DNA from: Vitellaria paradoxa | Lineage: Eukaryota > Streptophyta > Magnoliopsida > Ericales > Sapotaceae | Assembly: GCA_019916065.1 (NCBI GenBank) | Contig: CM034240.1 | Location: 49,500,372 to 49,564,371 of the forward strand | Length of the DNA: 64,000 nucleotides | Direction: 5' to 3' | Shown: piece after piece, positions 12,192 to 21,427 of the stretch | How positions within the stretch are numbered: the first letter of the stretch is position 1 | Layout of the letters: each line of letters opens with the position of its first letter | Made by a program: the position numbers and the translations under genes | The notes under the pieces: model-generated | The model's database searches: none | What the model was told of the DNA's origin: nothing | Seen by the model: the letters and a program-made list of their open reading frames with translations, nothing else

Positions 12192-12530
12192 TCATTGGAC
12201 AGAATTTTCGATTACTGCCTCATTGGAAACCGATTCCAGCTTGGCTTCAAGCCGGAGCCGTTTCTGGAAAACTTGTTCCTCAGAATCATTATCATCCGTA
12301 GCTTTACGCTTTGATGACAATCGGTTTCTGACTCAGCGGGATGAGAGGGCGAGGCATCATCGGCTGTTGGGGGAGATGAAGGCTGCAGTTCAGAAATTCC
12401 TCGTGAACTTTTCGGCCACGACATGCTTTGAAGCGAGACCAAGGAACTGCCAGCTTTCTGCTGCTCCCCCCAAGATCTTTTGCAAATATCTCGCGTGTTC
12501 CTCTATACGCAACTGGAGGGCCCTTTGAAT
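12192..12530 (-). pseudogene. relic of the last exon of the MYB-CC gene
   Basis: This copy of 21,428-21,781 keeps the splice acceptor region, the start of the exon ([19 protein letters not shown]) and the stop codon position (12,192-12,194). A one-base insertion in the run of G bases near 12,470 shifts the frame right after KIL. A 30-45 bp stretch that encodes the Asp/Ser-rich part in the intact gene is also shortened. None of the upstream exons is present, so this cannot be expressed as a MYB-CC protein. It is a by-product of the tandem duplication described in the findings. Confidence 0.88.
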
Positions 12531-12579
12531 CTATGTAGATTCAAAATAGAAAGAAATGATATCAGATCACTCCAAGAAT
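12531..12579. other. inferred tandem-duplication junction
   Basis: Up to about 12,558 the sequence matches intron sequence of the MYB-CC gene (compare 21,782-21,806: gattcaaattagaaagaaa). From about 12,576 it matches the 3' flank of the hAT-like gene (compare 5,470 onward). The change of partner within this short stretch marks the breakpoint. Confidence 0.7.
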
Positions 12580-14839
12580 TTAATTGGAGCTAGACTCCAC
12601 CTTTGGATGGGAACTCGAGGGCTCTTCCTCCACATTGACTCTTCTTGAGGCAGTTTCATCCCTTCGATTCAGTTCCATCCAAGCTGATTCAAAATTTTGC
12701 AGATCAGCTCCTTCTGTTTCATCCACTACCCAATCGTTCATTGAATCGACATCGTCGAAAGGAATGTCACTGCTTGATCGCAACTCAAAATTCCGCAAAT
12801 GGAGATTGTAGTGCAGAAACGTCAAGTCATTCAACCGTTGTTGCTCGATGCAATTCCTTCCCTTTGTCAAAAGCTTCTCAACCACACTTCTCTTGAAACG
12901 ATACTTTGTCGCGCCATCACAAGTCTGACTTAAAATCCGAATGGCTAGTTTTTGCAACTCAGGACATTCACTTCCATATTTGGACCACCATTGGGCTGCA
13001 GAATATTCAACAGTGGGTAAGATTTTTAAATATTAGATTATGAATAGATTGGAATCAGCTGAAAATACATTAAAAAATAAATAAATAAGAGGGCATAAGA
13101 CAAATTTGACCTGGAGAAATACTTGACCGCCGACGGAGAGCACTCCCTAGACCAAAAGAACCCTTCCCGTCTCTGTACATATCCACTTGGAGGGAGACAG
13201 TATCCTGCATGTCCTTTCCTTCTGTCATGCGGACGATGCAACATAATAGGCCGCTGGCAACCTCGGCATCAGGGAAGAAATCGCTCGAGTAAAAAAGACT
13301 CGGATTTAGAAAATAACCTGCCGAATGAAGCGGGTTATGAAGATGATTGTTCCATATATCATCAATAGCTGTCCAAACTGGCAGGTAATTGGACTTCTTT
13401 CCCTTAAATTCATCTTTAATTGTTTCCTTAGCCTGATCAATAGTTTCGTATATATAACCAAGCTGTGGTTTATCGCTCTCATGAATCAAATGCAAGACTC
13501 GCACCAACGGAATAGTTGCCTTCAGAACACCAGTGGCCCCAGTCCAAAAAGAGCGATCTGCTACCAAATCAGCTACTGCTTTCCCCTCCCTACTAGAAGC
13601 CCAGATTGAAGTGTTCCACTCTGATGAAACAAACATTAGCTCTAAGTTATTCTGTTCTGATACAATATTCTCTAAAGTCAAGAAGGACATTGCTGCCGTG
13701 ATCTTGGAAGGGCTAACAAGGTCAGGGACAGAAGTATGATTTCTCATAAGCTTCAGAACCGTGCTGCGGTTATAAATGAATTTCGTAATTGTTTTGGCCT
13801 TCTCCATTATCTCTTTAATGAAATCCATATTTCCCACTCTTTCTAACATGAGTTCCAAGCAATGAGATGCACTGACTGTCCAGAAAATTGTCCTGTATTT
13901 CTCCATTAATTGCTTGCCCACAGCTTCCATACAGGCTGATGTAGAATATGTGATAATTTGAACAACGTCATCAACCCCAACCTCTTCGATTACTTCGTCT
14001 AATAGCTGCTGTAAGGCAGTAATATTTCCAAAAGTAGTTGAAATATCTAATGACCTCAGATAAATAGGTCCTTGTGGACAAACAACCAGAATGTTTATAA
14101 GATTCCGGCCCATTCCATCAATCCATCCATCCAATAAGATGCTACAACCCGTGTTTGCCCATGAATTTCTAATTTCTTTCACATACTCTTGCATCTGTTT
14201 CACTTCATCCTCAAGGATCCACCCTTTCAAATCCTGACAACTGGGGATCCTAAACCTAGTCTGACTGCAACCAAAGGCAGCATTCATCATTTTCTGGAAG
14301 CTAAGAGAATTGGCAGCAGTGAAATCAAGGCCCGTTTCGTAAAAGAATCTTCCAATGCATTTCTGAGCTTGCGCTGATGCTGAATCTTCCATAGTATTGA
14401 CAGCTACTTGTGAGAACATTCTTTTCTTGGGAATTGAAGCCAATTTTGTCGCACTATTTTTTGATACAGAGGTCACATTTGTATGCTTTTTACCACCAGA
14501 CCTAGCAGACTGAATCATATCCGAATTACGATCCTCGATGACAGTGGAGTGAGGAGACCAATTCCTCTTCAAAGGAAGATTTGGTTGGTAAAGCTCACCA
14601 ACTTCCTTGCTTAAATTTCCTCTTTTATGTTTAAGAAAATTGTTTCTCATTAAGTCCTTCACGTTTGTAGGAACTGTCTCACAAGGTAATACATCTCCCC
14701 TTATGCCTCCTAAGTGGCATTTAAGGCGGGTGACTCCACTTACTACTTTACCGCAGTAATTGCATTTGATTCTCCTTCTACGGTCATCAACAATTATACC
14801 ATGATCATGAATATTTATGGCAACTTCATTTGTGGCCAT
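12580..14839 (-). CDS. BED zinc finger / DUF659 / hAT-dimerisation protein (domesticated transposase type)
   Basis: The coding sequence joins exon 14,839-13,111 to exon 12,995-12,580 (714 aa); the intron 13,110-12,996 is GT-AG and splits an Ala codon to give SISPAQWWSKYG. Domains in order: BED-type finger with C26, C29, H42 and C53 at residues 20-60; a basic linker; DUF659/hAT RNase-H-like core at about 190-480; and the C-terminal hAT dimerisation region (SECPELQKLAIRILSQTCDG) at about 580-640. The first conserved acidic motif is kept as DGWID (237-241), but where related hAT proteins usually show TDNA-like text this one has ITYST (296-300), so a catalytic Asp seems lost. No terminal inverted repeats flank the gene. 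It is therefore probably a DNA-binding host protein rather than an active transposase. The start is the first ATG, followed by MATNEVAINIHDHG, the same as in the broken copy at 6,964. A broken sister copy lies at 5,476-6,964. Function in the plant is not known from sequence. Confidence 0.88.
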
Positions 14840-15844
14840 TTTCTTGATTAAATGAATATAGGGCCTTCAAATCAATGATATACAAATCTGTTGCACCAAG
14901 TGCTCAAGTTATTTCCACTCCTTTTCTGTAATTATTAACTACACATTGAGTAATCACATTAATCGCAAAACCACATAAGATGAAGATAATCTCTCAACCT
15001 GGTCATTAAATCATCAAATGCCCATGTTAGTGAAGCAATTCTATCAAACTAGGACTGCAAAAAAAAATGTGACTCTAGAAGCTTGATTGAAAAATTAAAA
15101 CGACGCAAAAAAGCAATGACTTCCACCGTGGGAACAGAGATAGAAAGTGAAAAAATTCTAACAAAGGCTCGTCCTAATATAAATGCCCTCCAACTCAAAT
15201 ATAATATCTCGGTGAAGATACAAATGTGTAGCAACAATAATCAATGGCATAAAATGTACAAAATGTGTAGCAACACTAATCAATGGCATAAAATGCAACC
15301 ACACATGCACTGTTCTCATCACATAACAGTTTTGATTTGATTTGATTTATCCAAAATCCTATAATCTTTGCCTAAAACAAAATTTCATATGCCAAAATCC
15401 GAGCATTTAAAATTGCAAACAAGGAAGTATAAAATAGTAGGCCATCATAAATGTCGAACAAAAAGGAAACCAGCAGATATCATATTGAGGTGATAATAGC
15501 CTGCGATTTCCACCATAGATATAAACAATAAATGCAAATAAATATTTGTATATCATCTTGTTTTCTTATCAAATGTCACTAATATACTTATAATAATCCA
15601 AGAAACATTGTTTGAAATGATCTTTCAATAAACTGTTGATGCTTGAAAACACACTGTAGTTTTTCCTCTCAAAACTTTTCCATAAATGCACAACTTATGT
15701 TTTAGTTCAAATAAAAGAGTCCATCAAGACAATTTTTACAATCAAAACTTCAATTTGTACAAGATTGTTGAAGGATTATAGGGATGTGTTGGAAAACACC
15801 CTCAAAAGCACCAAAGACAATAAGGGTGACTAGGTGAAGAACAA
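14840..15844 (-). promoter_or_regulatory. 5' flank of the hAT-like gene
   Basis: Positions 14,840-15,012 are shared with the broken copy (6,965-7,142), including an acceptor-like gtgcaacag at about 14,896 just upstream of the ATG. This could be the 3' end of an intron in the 5' leader, with a non-coding first exon farther upstream, possibly in an R module. The homology ends at tcatcaaa. From 15,013 to 15,844 nothing recognisable is seen beyond two copies of an aatcaatggcataaaatg word at 15,238 and 15,279. Confidence 0.4.
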
Positions 15845-16304
15845 GGATTAAGGGGGGCTGCAGTACAGCCATATAAAATCCTTTCTCTGTATATTATTTA
15901 CATTTATATAATCAAATAATCTCTTCTCACACATAGGGATGGGATTAGGACAAATCTGACAGTCATGTCAAATCCTTTCATCTTATATTATTTGCAAATA
16001 TATAGACAAATAATCTCCTCACATATTTTCCATTTTTCAGATAAGAAAAAAAATTGAAGTCAAGACTTGAACCAAACCCTAGATTCTTTACATTTATGTA
16101 ATGAGATAATCTCTTCTCACACGTGCTGAAAAAAAATCTGAACATTTTTTCTATTAAATGCCAAGGAAGAAGGAGAAAGTGACATATGCTGAGATGGGTA
16201 AAGAATTTGATATGACTGTTAGATTTGTATTAATCTTATCCAAGGGTCAAGAAAGTCCCACCATTAATTAGACAACAAGAAAGGCACCACAGCCCCCTTA
16301 ATCC
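15845..16304. mobile_element. 460-bp inverted-repeat element with 5-bp flanking duplication
   Basis: The left end ggattaaggggggctg and the reverse complement of the right end ggattaagggggctgtgg form terminal inverted repeats. Further inside, the arms also pair (acaaatctgacagtcatgtc on the left with acaaatctaacagtcatatc in reverse complement on the right). The element is flanked by aacaa at 15,840-15,844 and 16,305-16,309. No coding sequence. A 5-bp duplication does not fit Tourist (3 bp) or typical hAT (8 bp) elements, so the family is left open. Confidence 0.7.
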
Positions 16305-16889
16305 AACAAACAATGCAATTCAACCAGGTTAGAGATTTAATGTGATTAACAGATCAATGATCTAAAACTCAATATAGGGACTGATGATACTCAAATTAGA
16401 TTATACCTTCTAATTGGTAATGGTTCTTCTGATCTATTTGGGTTGATAAGATTGATATCTAATTGCATTAGGTTTATCTAAGATAAGAATAAGGTCCCGG
16501 TAATCTCTAAATAAGATAATCAACTTCACTTCTCCTTGTGGAATTGGCCCAAAGCCTACTAGAAATCACACCGAGTTTAGGGTCAAGGCAAAATTAGCCA
16601 CCAAGTCACAAGACGCCTAAGTAACACAAAGTGTGTCGAACCACTTAAGATGCCTAGCTTTGCCACGTAGCATAGACAAGTAAAGTTGTCCGAGGGACAT
16701 TCTTGACACTTGGCCCATGCAGCAGTTAAGAAATGAATTCATTCATCAACTCTAAGAGCCTGTAGCACATATTGAGTACTTGATGGATCCCTATGTTCAT
16801 CCATATTCATCGAAACTGAAACATCTCCAGCAAGGATTTTTTTTTTTTGGGGGGGGGGGGGGGGGTGTCCAATTATAGTTAGTTTTTTT
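16305..16889. other. no recognisable feature
   Basis: Moderately AT-rich sequence with stops in all frames. Single-base runs (T then G) occupy about 16,841-16,866. No gene or repeat relation was seen. Confidence 0.4.
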
Positions 16890-18005
16890 ATGGTCAAAAA
16901 GCTTTTGAAATCTCACTAAGGCTCTGCGAAATTCAGTTTTAAAACAACATTGCCATTATGACACCCAACTGAAATGAAAAAAAATCAACAAAGAATTTGC
17001 TTGGAAAAACTTATAAACCTACTTATGTTTTGATGGTTTATTTACAATTTTACATTTTAAAAGTGCAAAGCACATATGAGTATACACATAGAGAGAATGC
17101 AAAAAACATACTGAGAAAAGTAAAAGGTAGAAAATTTTAGAGGCACAACAGCATAATAGAGAAATTCCAGTGTTGGTAGATCAAGTAAAAGAGCTAAGCA
17201 TATCAAATTGATTTTACCTTCAGTGCACTGTCATGATCACATATTAATATTAGCTCGATTTTCTTTAAGGCTTGAAGGCGAATTAAGATCTGAGAGTGGG
17301 GGATAGAGCAATGGTGGTTGAGCGAAGGAGGCCACCTTCCAAAACCTAGAGATCCACCACCGAGAAAGGGACCATGATGATTGCTGCTAATCCAAAGAAA
17401 AAAAAAATAAATGTGATGATGCTAAGATGACGATGAGGATGATGAAGAAGAACAATCCAAACAAAAACAATACCTCAACTTTATCACACGTGTCATAGAC
17501 TCATAGTCAAGTCAGTCTTCAACTAACAAGCAAAGACCTTTGCTTTATTGTATTTCTGTATACGGGTAAATTACACTTTATATCCCTGTACTTTACTAAC
17601 AATTTCACTTAAAGACCTAAACTTTAAGTCGTTTCCAATTTGCCCCTTGTACATTTAATCTAGTTCCACTTCACCCCTTCGATCAGTTATCATTAAAAGG
17701 TGCCAAGAAATGAACACACAACATTTTTCATCAACAAATTTGACAGAAGGGGGCAACATGGGACAATTGAAATGTACAAAGACAAAGTAGAATGATTTAA
17801 AGTACACGTCGAGATAGATAGGTGGTAAAGTACAAGAGTATAAAGGGTAATTTACCCAGTACGTCCATAAATATGTATATTAGAGCTGGCCCACAATAGT
17901 GTGTGATTTCTTCCCTTCCTTTGTAGATAAAATTTAAAGGAAAACAAAATATTTAATTTTAATAAATAATAGATATGGTAGGTAATTAGATAATTAAATA
18001 AATTA
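16890..18005. repeat. R-linker-S repeat modules, fifth copy
   Basis: R is at 16,915-17,570, the linker at 17,570-17,870 and S at 17,870-18,005. This R copy carries about 65 extra bases (17,221-17,285) between the splice-donor-like gtaaaatc and the next conserved block. It is the nearest R copy upstream of the intact hAT-like gene and so the best candidate to hold a non-coding first exon on the minus strand. Confidence 0.75.
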
Positions 18006-18240
18006 CTTTTAATAAATAAAAAAAATAATCACTTTAATAGATAATGGGTTGTAACGGGTGGTGAAGGAATTATTAGTCAAAAGATAATTAAGGAAACTAA
18101 AACACTGAGAAGCTTTCAATTTAAGAACAAGAAGGTGATGGGGAGAGGCCTACTGGCTTTCTCCCGAGTCCCGATCATGGGTACCAACACCACCGTCATA
18201 GGAAGGAGCGTCTCTCCACTCTTAAATTAGTGTATTTTTT
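18006..18240. other. short unique segment between two R-linker-S copies
   Basis: The stretch contains a more GC-balanced piece (18,130-18,215) with no open frame of note. It does not occur between the other modules and may be an insertion or part of the ancestral junction. Confidence 0.3.
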
Positions 18241-19770
18241 CCTTCTGAAAACATGAATTTTGCGCGGTGCTTCTGGAATGATGGTAAATATTGCGACTCT
18301 CAATCAAAAAACAAATGATTTACAGATTTTTCGAACAACATTGCCACGGCGATGCACAAATGAAGTGCAAAAATCAACAACGGATACGGAAAAAAAGCTT
18401 ATAAATCTACTTTTTTTTTTTTAGTGGTTTATTGATTGTTTCACATTTTAAGTGGGGCAAAACCATATACAGAGTCAAAGCAAAAGGCAGATAATTTTAG
18501 AGGGCACAACAGCATAACAGAGAGATTCCGGTGTTCGATCACATTAGGGTTAGTAGATCAAATAACAGCGCAAAGCATATCAAATTGATTTTACCTATTG
18601 GCTCTGGAAGAGATGGAAACATAAATGATGGGTGGGTGAGCGAAGAAGTCCACCTTCTAAACCCTAGATATCCGCCACCAAGGGAAGGGCCGCGATGATT
18701 GTTGCTGATCCAAAGAAGGAAAAATATGGCGATGATAAGATGAAAATGAGGATGATGAAGAAAACTTAAAAGTAGTCCCAACAAAAACGGTTACTCACCT
18801 TTACCATATGTGTCAGAGTCAAGTCGGTCTCCATCTAAAAAGCAAAGACCTCAGCTTTTGTTGTATCTGTACATGGGTAAATTACAGGTTGTACTCCTGT
18901 AACGGCTTGTAATTTAGACTTTAGAGTGTGTTTAGTTTGTTAAAATTCGTTGAAAAATTTTTAAAATTTTTCAAAGTTATTTATTTTTATGTTATTTGGT
19001 GTATTTAGAATTGTATATAAGTGTATAAAATAAAATTGTAAAAGTAAATATCTCATAATTCGTGCAGTGAGTAAGAATTTAAATTTTACTGTCTCGTAAT
19101 TCATGTTTATAGATATTCATAAAATTTTATTTTATTCTGTGTAACTTCAAACGGGGCCAATTGTACGAATTACGAACCTATAAATTATTTTATTTTATTT
19201 CATTTTTTATCAGTTTAAACGCACACTTAAACAATCTCTATTTTGTCCCACACCCAATTATAGGGTCCATTTGGTATATTAAAAATAGTAAAAAATTTAG
19301 AAAATTTTTAAAAATCTCTAAAATTTTTTTATTTCACTGTACAAATTATGAATTTACAAATTATCTTATTTTTTATAATTCCAAATGCTCCCATAATTTA
19401 ATTTCGCTCCCCCTATTTTATTACTTGTCCTTAAAAAATAAATTTCACAAAAAACGTTACATATTCATCACACATAATGGATACATATTTTTTTTTGTCA
19501 ATAAATTTGACATGAGGGAAAATTAGAACAATTAAAATATATAAAAATAAAATAAAACGATTTAAACTATAGGTCTTGAATTGAGATTGATAGCAAAATA
19601 CACAAGTAGTAAAAATATAATTGATACAATACATATATATGTATATATATATTAGAGTTGATTCACACACAATAGTGTGTGATTTCTTTCCTTTCTTAAT
19701 TAGATGAAATTTAAAGCAGAACAAAATATTTAATTTTAATAGACAGTATAATGGTAAATAATTAGATAAT
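18241..19770. repeat. R-linker-S repeat modules, sixth copy
   Basis: R with its full left part is at 18,245-18,890; the linker is expanded (18,890-19,640) by at least two inserted short AT-rich elements (about 18,925-19,155 and 19,263-19,392); S is at 19,640-19,770. Order and orientation equal the other copies. T-like sequence follows to about 20,160. No gene. Confidence 0.7.
19263..19392. mobile_element. 130-bp AT-rich MITE (family F), copy 1
   Basis: Ends gggtccatttggtat and (reverse complement) gggagcatttggaat are inverted repeats. The inside has the family words tttatttcactgtacaaattatga and acaaattatctta. Related copies are at about 37,026-37,179 and, reversed, at 48,387-48,526. Possible 3-bp flanking duplication ata. 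Confidence 0.55.
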
Positions 19771-20164
19771 TAAATAAAAGATTAATTTCCATTTATTCCA
19801 CACTAAACGTTGAAATTATTAATATTTTTAAAATTTTAAAAATTTTCATATGTACTCCTTATACTTAAAACTAAAATGAAGTATTGAATGTTGTTAAATT
19901 TTTAAGTGAAAAAATATAAATTTCTATTAAAAGTCAAATAAAATTAAAAAATATACGTGTAGAAAATAGAAATATATAAGAAGTATAAGAGTATATTTTA
20001 AAATTATTAATAACTAAAATAGTTATCTTTAACCAAATTTTGAACATTTTCCCATTAATCTAAGGTACAAAAGGTATAAAAGTGAGCCTTTAAGGTTACG
20101 AGGTGTTACTGATATTTACCTTTAGTGCATAAGTATAAAAGTAATTACCTCTTAAGTAAATTTC

Positions 20165-20452
20165 TTTAATTGGGCTATGAGAGTGGCCTCTGGAAGGAAA
20201 GCCCAATATATTAAGCCATCATCACTGGGCTCCCAACTCATCCATCTGAAAGGTATCTTTGTATTAGAATTGTTAGTGGAATTGTTAGACATAGCATAAA
20301 TATATGTTGATGCAATAAAATAGAGTATGTAATAAAAAAATCTAGAGAAATCGTTTCTCAAGGGCTAAACCACCTCGAATTGGTTATATTTTTTTTTTTA
20401 TCGTTCTCTATTTTCTTCCTTCTTCTTTCCGGAACACTATCATAATAAGTAA
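20165..20452 (+). mobile_element. solo-LTR-like element, copy 2
   Basis: This is the diverged counterpart of 11,160-11,432: aattgggctatgagagtggcc at the left, catagcataaatatatg in the TATA-like position and cactatcata at the right. The flanks share aagtaaattt on both sides (about 20,154 and 20,448), which could be a target duplication longer than the usual 5 bp of an LTR element. The class is therefore uncertain. Confidence 0.4.
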
Positions 20453-20775
20453 ATTTAAGTGAAATATCTAAAGGTTGATATTTTATATCATTTAATAATT
20501 ACCATCAATAATTTTAGTTGACTTATTCTTTGATTTAGAGTAATGAAAGAGAGAATGATCAAAAGTTATTTTAACACGGTGAGTTTCAACAAATACTAAA
20601 TCGTTTATTACAATTTAAAAAAAAAAATTGATTTGGACTAAAAATATATCTCCCTCTAGCTTAACATTCAATTATAAATCTCTCTCTACTTTAAAACTCA
20701 ACACACAAATTTAATAAATTCAATCAATTTGACACTTTAATTTAAATCACAATTATTTCTTAACTTCTAAATTAA

Positions 20776-20932
20776 GGGCCCGTTTGGTTGGCCAACTTTT
20801 GGCCAAAAAGTACAATAAAAATAGAAAAATGTGACATAAAGGTGATAGATGTTAAAATTTTATTGAAAGAAAGTACAAAAAGTAGTTAAAGTATGATGAC
20901 TTTTGATATGTTTTGGTCGACCAAACAGACCC
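20776..20932. mobile_element. 157-bp Tourist-like MITE, copy 1
   Basis: Ends gggcccgtttggttggccaa and (reverse complement) gggtctgtttggtcgaccaa are terminal inverted repeats, flanked by taa at 20,773-20,775 and 20,933-20,935. A 3-bp TWA duplication is typical of PIF/Harbinger-derived elements. A second copy is at 35,009-35,170. It is missing from the duplicated partner region near 11,750. Confidence 0.8.
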
Positions 20933-21427
20933 TAAAAATAGATCATCCATATTAGTAAGTAGTAGTGACGCACAAATTTTTATGAAACTAATTTTCATGT
21001 ATTTTTAACTCAAAACAGCAAAAGATGCTCAAATTTTGAATAGCCCCTTCAATTTGTAAGGGCTTGTCCCTTACCTTTCTTCGAAAACTATTTTTCAACC
21101 TCCCCCACGCATCAAATCCCGAATTGCATGCATGACAAAAGACAGCCTTTTTAGAGCATTTTCAAGTAGGCCTCGAAACGCAGAAAGGACAGAAAATGGC
21201 AATAAAGTGGCCAGAATTTGCAATTTGGAAGCAATGAAATTCAGCTTATTCACTTAAAAAAAAAAAAAAAGCAAAAAGAAATGCAATTCCCATTGTTAAA
21301 ATTTGCATATTGTCAAGATACAAATCCTATTGGTTCTATCAACAAGTTCAAAGAAGATCATCAATATAGAAAAATCCACACAAACCCGGAAATCCAAAAC
21401 ACAAGATTTAAATTAGCAAGGAAGCAG

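Noticed and set aside
13070..13110. Extension of the hAT-like protein past 13,111 without splicing
   Set aside because: Reading through gives an unrelated tail (QICLMPSYLFIF); splicing to 12,995 restores the conserved AQWWSKYG and dimerisation region.
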